Of a DNA stretch of 64,000 bases, positions 43,532 through 52,159 are shown piece after piece. The notes under the pieces are model-generated. The model worked only from the letters and a program-made list of their open reading frames with translations, did no database searches and was not told where the DNA came from. Numbering within the stretch: the stretch's first letter is position 1; every line of letters starts with the position of its first letter. Where the stretch lies: positions 1 through 64,000 of the forward strand of contig CAJMBK010000003.1 in assembly GCA_905211645.1 (NCBI GenBank), written 5' to 3'. The DNA is from an uncultured Caryophanales bacterium (GTDB lineage: Bacteria; Bacillota_I; Bacilli_A; RFN20; CAG-288). Both the position numbers and the translations under genes were made by a program.

Positions 43532-44574
43532 CACCAGATTAATCCTGTAAATGCTGCGAAATCGCCAACTGTTCCAAGTTTGGTGTTGATCATAATAACA
43601 ATTAAACTTACGATGGACATGGTAACTAAAATAGAGTCCAATCTATCAAGAATACCACCGTGACCAGGTAATAAATTTGAATAATCCTTAATACGTTTAT
43701 GACGCTTAATGGCAGAGAATAAGAAGTCACCAATATTTGCAAATATTGGCATGATAAATGAAACTAATACAACAAACCATGCTGGTTGAGCAAAGTTTGA
43801 ATCTGGTTGGAATTGTAAAACACCAGGTAAAACTGGTAAATCGAATCCGTATTCCATAATAAGTGCAAATGAGAGGGAGAAGATAGCTGAGAATAATACG
43901 CCACCAACAAAACCTTCCCAAGTCTTATTTGGAGAAATTCTTGGATTCATCTTGTGTTTACCGAATAATACGCCGGTAAAGTAAGCACCGATATCGGTGA
44001 TAAATGTACCGATAGTAACGTAGAAGAATAATATTGTTCCTTGTAAATTAGTATTCAGAACAGTGACTGCTCCATGAGCGTCAATTGAGTAGAAATCTTC
44101 CGAACAAGGATAGTATCTAACAAAGAGAATTGAATAGAAGCCGAAGGTGATTAAAAACACCATTGTGAATGTGTAGAAAACGGTGTTCAAACTGACCTTA
44201 GGATCTAGAATAGCAGCTACAAATAGGAATAATAAGTAGCCTAGAATAGCCATCATTGAGATATAAAAATCTTTTTCTGTTAAGAAGAAATTGTTAGTTA
44301 AAAACGCCTCTTCTCTTATTGTTGCATCCCTAATAAATGGCCAGACCATGTAACTTAATCCAAAGATGTAAGTTACAACCCAAATATACCATCTGTTCTC
44401 TTCGCTATTAGCTTTTAAGATTTCATAAATAGCTAATGAGTAGACAATTAAAGCTAGGATAAAAAGAAAATATCCACCTAATACTAAACAAGGTATACCA
44501 ACAACTGCGATTCCAATACTGGTAAGAATTCTTACCATCATCGAGTGTTTAGTCTTTTCAGATAAATTATTCAT
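43531..44574 (-). CDS. cdsA: phosphatidate cytidylyltransferase
   Basis: Makes CDP-diacylglycerol for phospholipid synthesis. 347 residues if started at the ATG at 44574, which overlaps uppS by 8 nt; a TTG at 44622 would add 16 residues but has no ribosome binding site. About eight transmembrane helices. The family signature is present near the C-terminus: KRHKRIKDYSNLLPGHGGILDRLDSI. It is also longer than usual because of an extended extracytoplasmic loop around residues 165-190 (PCSEDFYSIDAHGAVTVLN). Confidence 0.92.
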   Translation of the reverse strand: MNNLSEKTKHSMMVRILTSIGIAVVGIPCLVLGGYFLFILALIVYSLAIYEILKANSEENRWYIWVVTYIFGLSYMVWPFIRDATIREEAFLTNNFFLTEKDFYISMMAILGYLLFLFVAAILDPKVSLNTVFYTFTMVFLITFGFYSILFVRYYPCSEDFYSIDAHGAVTVLNTNLQGTILFFYVTIGTFITDIGAYFTGVLFGKHKMNPRISPNKTWEGFVGGVLFSAIFSLSFALIMEYGFDLPVLPGVLQFQPDSNFAQPAWFVVLVSFIMPIFANIGDFLFSAIKRHKRIKDYSNLLPGHGGILDRLDSILVTMSIVSLIVIMINTKLGTVGDFAAFTGLIW

Positions 44575-45316
44575 CTTCCTTTTTAATACCTCCGTATCTG
44601 CGGTTTCTGCTGTTGTATTCAATGATTGATTTCTTTAATTCCTCTTTGGAATAATCAGGCCAATATGTCTTGGTGAAAATTAATTCACCATAAGCAATCT
44701 GATACAAGTAGCAGTTAGAAATTCTTTCTTCTCCAGAAGTTCTGACAAGTAAATCTACATCAGGTAAGTTGTAAGTATACAAGTAATTTTTAAAGGAATT
44801 TACGTTGATATCGTTAAGTTCAATCTTATTCTCTTTGTAAAGAGTTGCTATTTTCTTGGCAGCTTGAACAATATCTTGTTGACCTCCATAGTTAAATAAA
44901 ACATTGAAGGTGAAGGATTTACAATCTTTAGTTAAATCCACTGCTCTCTTAATTGTTTTTAAAATATCGTTAGGAATTCTTATGTCATCTAAGTCACCTA
45001 AAACTTGGAGTTTAACATCTTGCTTAATCATCCTATCGATATTTGAAGAGAAGTATTCCTTTAATAAATCAAACAAAAAAGCTATCTCTTTTTCACTCCT
45101 TTTCCAGTTTTCAGAGGAGAAGACAAAAAGAGATACATTCTTAATTCCGTAATCGTAAATGCAGGAATCAAAAACTTCATTTATTCTTTTAACACCAGCT
45201 TTATGACCTAATGAACGTGGCAATAGTCTTTTCTTTGCCCAACGTCCATTTCCGTCCATAATAAAAGCTATGTGCTTGATATCAGTTTTGATTACATCAA
45301 AATCAGATGCAGCCAT
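44567..45316 (-). CDS. uppS: isoprenyl (undecaprenyl) diphosphate synthase
   Basis: Builds the C55 lipid carrier for wall and glycan synthesis. 249 residues. The cis-prenyltransferase motifs are HIAFIMDGNGRWAKKR (catalytic Asp), GHKAGVKRI, FSSENWKRS and DLLVRTSGEERISN. The ATG at 45316 is 2 nt after the frr stop. It is followed by cdsA with an overlap. Confidence 0.95.
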   Translation of the reverse strand: MAASDFDVIKTDIKHIAFIMDGNGRWAKKRLLPRSLGHKAGVKRINEVFDSCIYDYGIKNVSLFVFSSENWKRSEKEIAFLFDLLKEYFSSNIDRMIKQDVKLQVLGDLDDIRIPNDILKTIKRAVDLTKDCKSFTFNVLFNYGGQQDIVQAAKKIATLYKENKIELNDINVNSFKNYLYTYNLPDVDLLVRTSGEERISNCYLYQIAYGELIFTKTYWPDYSKEELKKSIIEYNSRNRRYGGIKKEDE

Positions 45317-45318
45317 CT

Positions 45319-45864
45319 TTAGATAGTATTGATTTCCTTTTCTTTCTTGGCTAATAATGTTTCGATTTCTTTAACGTGGTTGTCAGTTTCTTTTTGAATA
45401 TCGTTTTCTAAATCTTTAGCGATATCTTTAGCTAAAGTTTTATCTTTCTTAACGATATCGTTCATATCTCTACGGATATTTCTTAAAGCAACCTTTGCTT
45501 GTTCACCATATTCTTTACTGGTTTTAACAAGTTCTTGTCTTCTTTCACCGGAAAGTGGTGGGAAGTTAAGTCTGATTTCGTTACCATTGACGTTAGGATT
45601 GATACCTAATTCACTCTTGGAAATAGCAGCAACAACGTTCTTTGTTGTGCTAGGATCAAATGGACGAACAACTAAGCTTGTAGCGGAAGTTGATTGAATA
45701 CTTGCTAATTGCTTCAATGGCATTTTATCGCCATAAGCTTCAACAACGATTTTATCTAAAACTGTAGGTGAAATGATACCAGCACGAATGGTAGATAAAC
45801 TTGCTCTGAAGTTTTCTAATGTTTTATCCATTCTTTGCTTACATTCAAGAATTACATCTTCCAT
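45319..45864 (-). CDS. frr: ribosome recycling factor
   Basis: 181 residues, normal length. RRF helix motifs: KTLENFRASLSTIRAGIISPTVLDKI, RLNFPPLSGERRQELVKTSKEYGEQAKVALRNIRRD. It splits post-termination ribosomes with EF-G. The strong AGGAGACTTTTT-type site precedes the ATG at 45864. It starts the frr-uppS-cdsA-dxr-rseP block. Confidence 0.96.
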   Translation of the reverse strand: MEDVILECKQRMDKTLENFRASLSTIRAGIISPTVLDKIVVEAYGDKMPLKQLASIQSTSATSLVVRPFDPSTTKNVVAAISKSELGINPNVNGNEIRLNFPPLSGERRQELVKTSKEYGEQAKVALRNIRRDMNDIVKKDKTLAKDIAKDLENDIQKETDNHVKEIETLLAKKEKEINTI

Positions 45865-46000
45865 ATAAAAAGTCTCCTATTTATTTAATTATTTTAACAT
45901 TTTAATACTTATAATACCCTTGATATTAGAGTTTCTTGCCAATGATTTTGATGATTTTTTACCCAAAAACAATAACTTTCTAAATAATTACCAACCTAAT

Positions 46001-46025
46001 GAAAAGAGGATCGATTACGATCCTC
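46001..46025 (-). terminator. terminator between small membrane gene and frr
   Basis: GAGGATCG / CGATCCTC with a 4-nt loop and TTTTC on the minus strand, 14 nt past the stop of the 46040 gene. Confidence 0.75.
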
Positions 46026-46039
46026 AGTTATCTTTTCAA

Positions 46040-46459
46040 TCATTTAACTAATAAGAATTTATCATTAATCTTATACGCTTTTACAGTTTTACCTGCATCC
46101 AATTTTCCATTTGTCCAGGAAGCAAGAAGTAGTCCATCAATTTTCTCATCTTTATAGATTGCTTTGAATGGAACGTTGTATGTGAACATCCAACCTTTTA
46201 GATTAATTTGTGTTAATTCAACTTCGACAACTTCGCCACCTTTTTCCTTAAAAGGTTTAAAGCCTTTATTAATTTTTACAAGAATATAAGCAATTATTGA
46301 AATGAAATATAAACTAATTACTAATGAAATTGATGACCAAATCCAAAATCCATAACCAAATCCAAGAATGGATAAGATAAGAAATGCTAATACTGCATAT
46401 ATAACTATTAAGGAAATTGTTACTATTGAACCATAGCCATAAACATTTCTAATTTTCAT
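46040..46459 (-). CDS. two-TM membrane protein, unknown function
   Basis: 139 residues. Two to three hydrophobic helices (about 11-36 and 39-62), then a small beta-rich domain (GGEVVEVELTQINLKGWMFTYNVPFKAIYKDEKIDGLLL...GKTVKAYKINDKFLLV). The domain looks like an OB- or SH3-like fold, as in NfeD-type tails, but this is only suggestive. It is inserted between pyrH and frr, which are normally adjacent. It has its own terminator. Confidence 0.55.
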   Translation of the reverse strand: MKIRNVYGYGSIVTISLIVIYAVLAFLILSILGFGYGFWIWSSISLVISLYFISIIAYILVKINKGFKPFKEKGGEVVEVELTQINLKGWMFTYNVPFKAIYKDEKIDGLLLASWTNGKLDAGKTVKAYKINDKFLLVK

Positions 46460-46508
46460 TTGACTACCTCAAATCTAAGATTAATTAGATTATAAAAAAC
46501 AAGATTAA

Positions 46509-47225
46509 TTACTTATTTTTAATTGTGGTACCAATGGATTCACCATCGATAACTTTGTTGAAGTTTTCGGTGTTATCCATATTGAAAACTCTGGTTTCAA
46601 TATTTGAATTTCTAAGTAAACTAACAGCAGTGCTATCCATGACTTCAAGTCCTTTAACAAGTAAGTCTTGATAGGAAATTTCTTTTAACAAAACAGCACT
46701 CTTATCTTTTCTAGGATCGGCTGTGAAAACACCTTCAACACCATTCTTAGCCATTAAAATTGCTTCGCAGTTGCATTCTTTTGCTCTTAAAGATGCGGTT
46801 GTATCAGTTGTGAAGTATGGGTTACCTGTGCCACCGGCAAAGATAACAACTCTGCCTTTTTCAAGGTGACGAATTGCTCTTCTTCTGATGTATGGTTCAC
46901 AAACTTCATCAGCTCTAATTGCAGACATGACTCTGCAGGAAAGATCTCTTGATTCAATTTCGGCTTGGAGTGCTAAGGAATTGATAATTGTACCTAACAT
47001 ACCCATGTAATCGGCTGTAGTGTGTTCGATACCAATCTCTTCACCTAATTTTCCTCTCCAGATGTTACCCGCACCAACAACGATGCAGACTTGAACACCT
47101 TTTTTAACCATCTCTTCGATTGCAGTAACAACACTTTGAATGGTATTTTTGCTAAAAATTTGATTTGCTTCACTATCTTTTAAAGCTTCACCAGAAAGTT
47201 TGACTAGTACTCTTTTGTATTTCAT
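46509..47225 (-). CDS. pyrH: UMP kinase
   Basis: 238 residues. Hexameric bacterial UMP kinase: YKRVLVKLSGEAL at the start, VVGAGNIWRG, GTGNPYFTTDTTASLRA, and MAKNGVEGVFTADPRKDKSA are diagnostic. Phosphorylates UMP to UDP and is allosterically regulated by UTP and GTP in this family. It has an AGGAGGATAAT ribosome binding site. It follows tsf, separated by a hairpin that may attenuate transcription. Confidence 0.96.
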   Translation of the reverse strand: MKYKRVLVKLSGEALKDSEANQIFSKNTIQSVVTAIEEMVKKGVQVCIVVGAGNIWRGKLGEEIGIEHTTADYMGMLGTIINSLALQAEIESRDLSCRVMSAIRADEVCEPYIRRRAIRHLEKGRVVIFAGGTGNPYFTTDTTASLRAKECNCEAILMAKNGVEGVFTADPRKDKSAVLLKEISYQDLLVKGLEVMDSTAVSLLRNSNIETRVFNMDNTENFNKVIDGESIGTTIKNK

Positions 47226-47252
47226 ATTATCCTCCGCTTTCAGTTTACTAAA

Positions 47253-47277
47253 TAAAAAGCACCCGTAATGAGTGCTT
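47253..47277 (-). terminator. hairpin between tsf and pyrH
   Basis: Minus-strand AGCACTC-ATTAC-GGGTGCT followed by TTTTTATTT. It would end or attenuate rpsB-tsf transcription before pyrH. Confidence 0.75.
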
Positions 47278-47296
47278 ATGAAATCATTAAAAATTG

Positions 47297-48175
47297 TTAC
47301 TTGGCTTGTGCCATAACTTCTTCGGCAAAGTTATCTTCACGTTTTTGGATACCTTCACCAACTTGATAACGGACAAACTTCAAAACTTTTGCATTTTCTT
47401 TTGCAAGTAATTGACCGACTGTCATATCAGGATTCTTGATTAAAGGTTCTTCAGATAAAACTTGTTCGAAGAGAATCTTGTTGACCTTACCAGAGATGAT
47501 CTTGTGTTGGATTTCTTCTGGCTTGTTAGCAAACTTAGGATCTTGTTCCTTAGTTAAAGCAAGTTGAATTTCGGTTTCTTTTGCAATTGCTTCAGCGGAA
47601 ATATCTTCCTTGGAAACATATGCTGGGGAGTTTGCTGCAATATTCATAGCAACTTCCTTACCTAAATCGAAGTTACCACCTTCCATCATGACTAAGACGG
47701 AAATCTTACCCTTCATGTGGATGTAGTATGCTAATGTAGCATCGCCAGCTTCAACAACTTCGAATCTTCTGACGGAAATCTTTTCACCTAACTTCAAGCA
47801 AGCTGCATCATAGATTTCCTTGAATTCTGCATCTTCTTTCAATGCTTCAAGGGTCTTGATGCCTTTTGCTAAGATGATATTTGCTGCTTTGTCCATCAAA
47901 TCAGCAAATGGATCACTCTTTGCAACGAAGTCTGTTTCAGAATTGATTTCGAGGATGACTGCTTTCTTACCATCTTCGGAAAGTCTTGCTAAGGTTAAAC
48001 CTTCTGCAGCAATTCTACCTTCCTTCTTAGCTTGTTTTGCGATACCTTTTTCACGTAACCAAACAATAGCTTTTTCAATATCTTCGCCGTTTTCAACAAG
48101 TGCATGTTTGCAATCCATCAAACCTGCACCGGTACGGTTTTTCAATTCTTGAATTAATTCAATTAACTTTGCCAT
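47297..48175 (-). CDS. tsf: elongation factor Ts
   Basis: Nucleotide exchange factor for EF-Tu. 292 residues. N-terminal UBA-like domain (IQELKNRTGAGLMDCKHALVENGEDIEKAIVWLREKG), the EF-Tu contact motif SETDFVAKS, and the coiled C-terminal core. A good AAAGGAGATATT site precedes the ATG. It is the second gene of the rpsB operon. Confidence 0.97.
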   Translation of the reverse strand: MAKLIELIQELKNRTGAGLMDCKHALVENGEDIEKAIVWLREKGIAKQAKKEGRIAAEGLTLARLSEDGKKAVILEINSETDFVAKSDPFADLMDKAANIILAKGIKTLEALKEDAEFKEIYDAACLKLGEKISVRRFEVVEAGDATLAYYIHMKGKISVLVMMEGGNFDLGKEVAMNIAANSPAYVSKEDISAEAIAKETEIQLALTKEQDPKFANKPEEIQHKIISGKVNKILFEQVLSEEPLIKNPDMTVGQLLAKENAKVLKFVRYQVGEGIQKREDNFAEEVMAQAK

Positions 48176-48203
48176 TTAATATCTCCTTTATTGACAAATA
48201 TTA

Positions 48204-49274
48204 TTAAGCTTGTTGTTCTGCTTTTTCTTCAGTCTTTTCCTCAGTAGCTGCAGTAGCTTCTGCTTGTTGTTGAGCAAGTTTTTCTTGTTCAGCTCTTGCT
48301 GCTCTTAAAGCTTCGTTTTGTTTCTTCTTTGCGTAAGCTTTACGGATAGCTTTCTTCTTTTCTTTGTTGTGAAGTGCATAAGAGTCATCTTTGAGTTTGC
48401 TCTTGATTGCCTTCAATTCATCATTCTTATCCAATTCCTTGAGCATTTCAGACATTGTTTGGCTGACTGCTTCAGCATCCTTGTAAGCATATAAGCAATT
48501 ACCACCTTTTGCTTCTGCAACAGCGTCTGCTAAGATACCGATAACTAATCTGACTGATTGTTCGTTATCATCATTTGCAGGAATGACATAGTTAATATCT
48601 GTTGGATCAGAGTTTGTATCCATCATAGCAAATACTGGAATACCTAATTTCTTTGCTTCTGCAACTGCGTTGTGTTCCCATTTTGCATCGACAACGACAA
48701 CAGCGTTAGGTGTTCTTCTCATTTCCTTGATACCATCTAAGTTATTCTTTAATCTTGCTAATAACTTAAGGTTGGTGTTTTGATCTTTCTTGGAAAGTTT
48801 TTCGAAAAGACCTTGTTCATTTTGATCTTCTAATTCCTTTAAGAGTCTGATTCTCTTGGAGATGGTCTTGAAGTTTGTTAAGCAACCACCTAACCAACGT
48901 GTGGAAACATAGAAGGAACCGCATCTATTTGCTTCTTCTTTGATAACTGTTTGTGCGGATGGTTTTGTACCGACGAATAAGACTTTACCACCATCTAAAA
49001 CAATCTTTCTTAATTCTAAGTATGCCTTTTGAAGTAAGGTGACTGTCTTTGCTAAGTCTAAGATGTGTAAGTTGTTCTTTGTACCATAGATGTATGGTTT
49101 CATCTTAGGAACTTGACGGCGGACTTGGTGACCTAAGTGTGCACCGACATTTAATAATGCTTTAGCGGAAACAACAGCTTCTGTATCTGCGTGAAGTGTG
49201 TTTGCTAAGATTTCTGTAGCTTTTTCAGCTTCTTGTTGAACTGTGGATTCAACGACCTTTTCTTGTTCACTCAT
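48204..49274 (-). CDS. rpsB: 30S ribosomal protein S2, with terminal extensions
   Basis: 356 residues from the ATG at 49274, chosen for AAAGGAGG; a longer frame to 49322 has no site. The core matches S2: LLNVGAHLGHQVRRQVPKMKPYIYGTKNNLHILDL, STRWLGGCLTNFKTI, VVVDAKWEHNAVAEAKKLGIPVFAMMDTNSDP. It is about 100 residues longer than usual. An acidic ~40-residue N-terminal extension (SEQEKVVESTVQQEAEKATEIL...) and a C-terminal tail that is first basic, then Ala/Glu-rich, account for the extra length. It heads the operon and is preceded by a structured leader. Confidence 0.95.
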   Translation of the reverse strand: MSEQEKVVESTVQQEAEKATEILANTLHADTEAVVSAKALLNVGAHLGHQVRRQVPKMKPYIYGTKNNLHILDLAKTVTLLQKAYLELRKIVLDGGKVLFVGTKPSAQTVIKEEANRCGSFYVSTRWLGGCLTNFKTISKRIRLLKELEDQNEQGLFEKLSKKDQNTNLKLLARLKNNLDGIKEMRRTPNAVVVVDAKWEHNAVAEAKKLGIPVFAMMDTNSDPTDINYVIPANDDNEQSVRLVIGILADAVAEAKGGNCLYAYKDAEAVSQTMSEMLKELDKNDELKAIKSKLKDDSYALHNKEKKKAIRKAYAKKKQNEALRAARAEQEKLAQQQAEATAATEEKTEEKAEQQA

Positions 49275-49468
49275 TCTAATGAGCCTCCTTTTGTTATGCT
49301 TCAGATAAGTTCGAGATGCCAACCTTCAAAGTCGATTTTTACGTGCTTTCAACCGCTATGTACTGTCTAGCTATGGGAAATGTCACAACCAACTAGGAAG
49401 ACTTGTCGGCAAGATTCCTTACCTTGTTATTTTTGCTCACAAAAAACCTGTAAGCCGATATATTTTAA
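49275..49468 (-). promoter_or_regulatory. structured 5' leader of rpsB, probable autoregulatory r-protein leader
   Basis: About 190 nt between the -10 (minus-strand TATAAT, complement of 49472-49477) and the rpsB ATG. It contains several paired elements, such as GGTAAG-GAAT-CTTGCC, and CTAG...CTAG enclosing TTGGTTGTGACATTTCCC. Long structured leaders of ribosomal-protein operons often bind the encoded protein. No known Rfam family is claimed. Confidence 0.5.
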
Positions 49469-49551
49469 TATATTATAGAAGAAAAAGGTATAACTATTTT
49501 CCCGTTGGACCGCTGCAGGAGCACATATTAGACCCTGATGTGCAAAAAATA

Positions 49552-49720
49552 TTCAGATTATGTTCCAGTTTTGTTCAGATTTTGTTCATAAAATGTTCAG
49601 ATTTTGTTCAATTAAAGTTCATCTTTTATTCACAATTTGTTCAGATTTTGTTCAAAAATCGGTCATTTTTCGTTCACGAAATATTCAATTTTGGTCCAAA
49701 AAACATTCAATATATGTTCA
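49552..49720. repeat. 16-unit array with exact 11-bp period
   Basis: TTCA or a one-base variant starts at 49552, 49563, 49574, 49585, 49596, 49607, 49618, 49629, 49640, 49651, 49662, 49673, 49684, 49695, 49706 and 49717, all exactly 11 bp apart. The best unit is TTCAGATTTTG. Variants are at 49563 (TTCC), 49662 (GTCA) and 49695 (TCCA). The core is conserved while the 7-bp linkers drift. Confidence 0.95.
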
Positions 49721-49730
49721 AAATTAAATA

Positions 49731-49757
49731 AACCATGCGGGATTTCGCATGGTTTTT
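49731..49757 (+). terminator. terminator beside the 11-bp array (possibly bidirectional)
   Basis: AACCATGCG-GGATTT-CGCATGGTT followed by TTT on the plus strand. On the minus strand the tail is TTTATTT, so it can also end the ABC gene. Confidence 0.75.
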
Positions 49758-49763
49758 GAAAAA

Positions 49764-51383
49764 TTACAATTTGTTGATTCGGATGATGTTATTGAGGCTG
49801 TTGTAAAACTCATCTGAGAACTGGTGACTTGCTATAATAATGCAGCGATCTTTAATCTGCATCAGTGCTTCTTCAATGATGATTCTATTGTTGTCATCGA
49901 GTGAAGCAAATGGTTCATCAAGTAACATGAAATCAGGTTCAGAATAAAGAATTCTTGCGATTGCTATTCTTCTTGCTTCACCTAAAGAATAATTATTCTC
50001 TTCAGAATCGAGTATTGTTTCATATTTATCTGGAAGATTTCCAAATGTCTTATCAAGTCTTAAAAGCTTAATAATTCTGTTGAACTTTTCTTCATCGTAA
50101 GGATTATTCATAATGACGTTATCCTTAAATGAAGCGTTCAATAAGACAGGAGTTTGTTCGAGTAGTTTAACGTTTCTATAGTATTGACTATCACCAATTT
50201 CTTTTAAATTAGTTGAGTTGTTAATATCAATTTCACCCTGGTAATTATCATAAACTTTAGAAATGATTTTTAAGAGTGTTGATTTACCAGCGCCAGATTC
50301 ACCGATGATACCAACCATATCATTCTTATGGATTTCAAAGTTAAGATCTTCGATAACTTTCTTATCTTCGTTGTAACTAAAGTTGATGTTTTTACCAGAA
50401 ATGGTTTCAACTTCAATTTGAGGTTCATCAGTTTTAACATCTTTTGAAATCAATTCTTTAATCTTAGTTCTAGTCTTCTTAGTGTTGTTGATTGCTCTGA
50501 AAACTAATGAGATGACAAAGAATGGATTCATAACTGTGGAACAGACTTGAATAACAGCAACTATTTCACCACCATCTAATTTACCTTCGATACATAAAAC
50601 CATTGCGATGATGTAAATTGCTAAGAATAAAGTTAGTGACAAAGCTGAATTAACTTTCTGTAATACGTCATCAAATAAAGTACATTTGAATTTTTGTTTG
50701 TTGTAATGTTCATAAGAATTTTCAATATTTTCAAATAATTTCTTCTTGTAAGAATACATCTTGGAAACGATAAAGAAATTAGAAATATTATTCATCATCT
50801 TGATGACAAGTTTATTTTCACCAAATAATGAAGCATAGTTATTTGCAATCTTATTTCTGGTTGAAAGAATGATTGAGAAGATGAGAATCATGAGAATTAA
50901 AATTGGAATGATAAAGTAGAAACTTAATGTTGAAAGATAAACTAAGCCAAGAACAATGGATGAGAATAGACCAAATAAGGAAAGAACATAACTGTAATAA
51001 TTGTTAACTAAATTATCAATTTCAGTTGTAACAAAGTTTGTAACAGATGATGAAGTCTCGGTTGCTACAAATTTACTAACTGGTAAATTGAAAAGTCCAG
51101 TTAGAGAATCAAAGACGATTTCTCTTCTGATGACTTTGAGTAACTTTGCCATGAAAAATGACGAACCGAGTGAAATTAAATAATAAACAACAGCGAAGAC
51201 TATACCAGCAACAACAAGTGCCCAAACTGGATAATTATTATTTCCAATTGCTCTATTCATGTAAACCATGAAGAGAATACCTTGTCCGATATCAAAAACA
51301 GAGACAAGTATGATGCAGAATATTGTTACTATAAATAATGAGTAATAATGTTTTCTTTTACTCTTGAAAAGGTATTTAAACAT
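49764..51383 (-). CDS. ABC-type exporter, fused permease and ATPase, degenerate signature
   Basis: 539 residues. An N-terminal exporter-type domain with about six transmembrane helices (17-300) is followed by an ATPase: Walker A GESGAGKST at about 362-370, LEQTPVLLNASFKDNV (Q-loop), Walker B FMLLDEPFASLDD and switch His in IIASHQF. The ABC signature, normally LSGGQ, reads YSLGEARRIAIARIL here. No substrate gene is adjacent. Homodimeric lipid, peptide or drug export is possible. Confidence 0.8.
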   Translation of the reverse strand: MFKYLFKSKRKHYYSLFIVTIFCIILVSVFDIGQGILFMVYMNRAIGNNNYPVWALVVAGIVFAVVYYLISLGSSFFMAKLLKVIRREIVFDSLTGLFNLPVSKFVATETSSSVTNFVTTEIDNLVNNYYSYVLSLFGLFSSIVLGLVYLSTLSFYFIIPILILMILIFSIILSTRNKIANNYASLFGENKLVIKMMNNISNFFIVSKMYSYKKKLFENIENSYEHYNKQKFKCTLFDDVLQKVNSALSLTLFLAIYIIAMVLCIEGKLDGGEIVAVIQVCSTVMNPFFVISLVFRAINNTKKTRTKIKELISKDVKTDEPQIEVETISGKNINFSYNEDKKVIEDLNFEIHKNDMVGIIGESGAGKSTLLKIISKVYDNYQGEIDINNSTNLKEIGDSQYYRNVKLLEQTPVLLNASFKDNVIMNNPYDEEKFNRIIKLLRLDKTFGNLPDKYETILDSEENNYSLGEARRIAIARILYSEPDFMLLDEPFASLDDNNRIIIEEALMQIKDRCIIIASHQFSDEFYNSLNNIIRINKL

Positions 51384-51692
51384 TGTTGTTCCTCCTTTAT
51401 TTGATAAGTAAAAATCTAATTGATGATGAGAATGAAATTAGCTGAAAAAAATTTGAAAAATATCGTTTGAGATTTGTATCTGGTTATATTCTACTCTTTT
51501 AAATAAATATGGGGGGTAATACTCTAATAAAAATGTCAAAATGCAACTAGACTGTGCGAAAACGAGTACTTTTACATTATTTCCAAAAGTTCATTTTCCG
51601 TACAAATCAGCACTTCACCAGGTATGACAAAATTTTTTCATTGCTTTTTGAGTTCAAAACTTATATACTTTTTATCGCATAAATGGTACATA
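51384..51692. promoter_or_regulatory. divergent promoters (ABC gene / tRNA cluster)
   Basis: No gene seen. On the plus strand TTGCTT (about 51641-51646) and TATACT (about 51664-51669), 17 bp apart, lie before tRNA-Cys and would drive the three-tRNA cluster. Confidence 0.5.
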
Positions 51693-51768
51693 GCCTTCGT
51701 AGGAAAGTGGTTTAATCTCAACGACTGCAACTCGTTTATCGCCGGTTCGAATCCGGTCGAAGGCTCCA
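51693..51768 (+). tRNA. tRNA-Cys (GCA)
   Basis: Acceptor GCCTTCG/CGAAGGC, anticodon loop CTGCAAC (GCA), discriminator T as required for Cys, encoded CCA. Confidence 0.95.
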
Positions 51769-51774
51769 GGTAAT

Positions 51775-51852
51775 GCGCCCGTAGCTCAGTTGGATCAGAG
51801 TATTTGACTACGAATCAAAGGGTCACAGGTTCGAGTCCTGTCGGGCGCACCA
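51775..51852 (+). tRNA. tRNA-Arg (ACG)
   Basis: Acceptor GCGCCCG/CGGGCGC, anticodon stem TTTGA/TCAAA with loop CTACGAA (ACG, read as ICG after deamination), encoded CCA. Confidence 0.95.
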
Positions 51853-51862
51853 TTAGTAACAT

Positions 51863-51937
51863 CGAGATGTAGCGCAGCTTGGTTACCGCACCTGCTTTGG
51901 GAGCAGGGGATCGTGGGTTCGAATCTCACCATCTCGA
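51863..51937 (+). tRNA. tRNA-Pro (TGG)
   Basis: Acceptor CGAGATG/CATCTCG, anticodon stem CCTGC/GCAGG with loop TTTGGGA (TGG), discriminator A, CCA not encoded. Confidence 0.93.
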
Positions 51938-51990
51938 TATTTTATTTAGTTAGTAATTTAGTATTTATACTTCACCCCCCCCATTTCTTA

Positions 51991-52022
51991 GTGCTGTGCA
52001 ATCCATCCACAGCACTTTTTCT
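51991..52022 (+). terminator. tRNA-cluster terminator
   Basis: GTGCTGTG / CACAGCAC followed by T5, preceded by an eight-C run. Confidence 0.8.
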
Positions 52023-52159
52023 TTTGCTAATATTTTTAGAGACACAAAAATTAGTTAAGACTTTTTACATCTTAACTAATAATCCAAACAGCAAAAATCA
52101 AAATAAAATCTGTTTACTCAACCTAATTGCCTAGGTCTTTCAACAGATTTAAATGATTT

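Larger units (their letters stand above)
49511..49757 (+). ncRNA. possible plus-strand RNA carrying the 11-nt repeat array
   Basis: A short hairpin (GCACAT...ATGTGC, about 49521-49543), the 16-unit repeat array, and a plus-oriented terminator (49731-49757) lie in series, so the array could be transcribed as a repeat RNA. The plus-strand promoter is weak and unproven (TTGCTC/TATATT near 49433-49464). Confidence 0.25.

Noticed and set aside
49552..49720. CRISPR array
   Set aside because: Units are 11 bp with no distinct 30-bp spacers, and no cas genes are present.
49540..49731. Plus-strand ORF across the 11-bp repeats
   Set aside because: Repeats have a period of 11 bp, which does not respect codons; there is no ribosome binding site, the start is GTG, and the product is low complexity. 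It is open by chance because the repeat lacks stops in one frame set.
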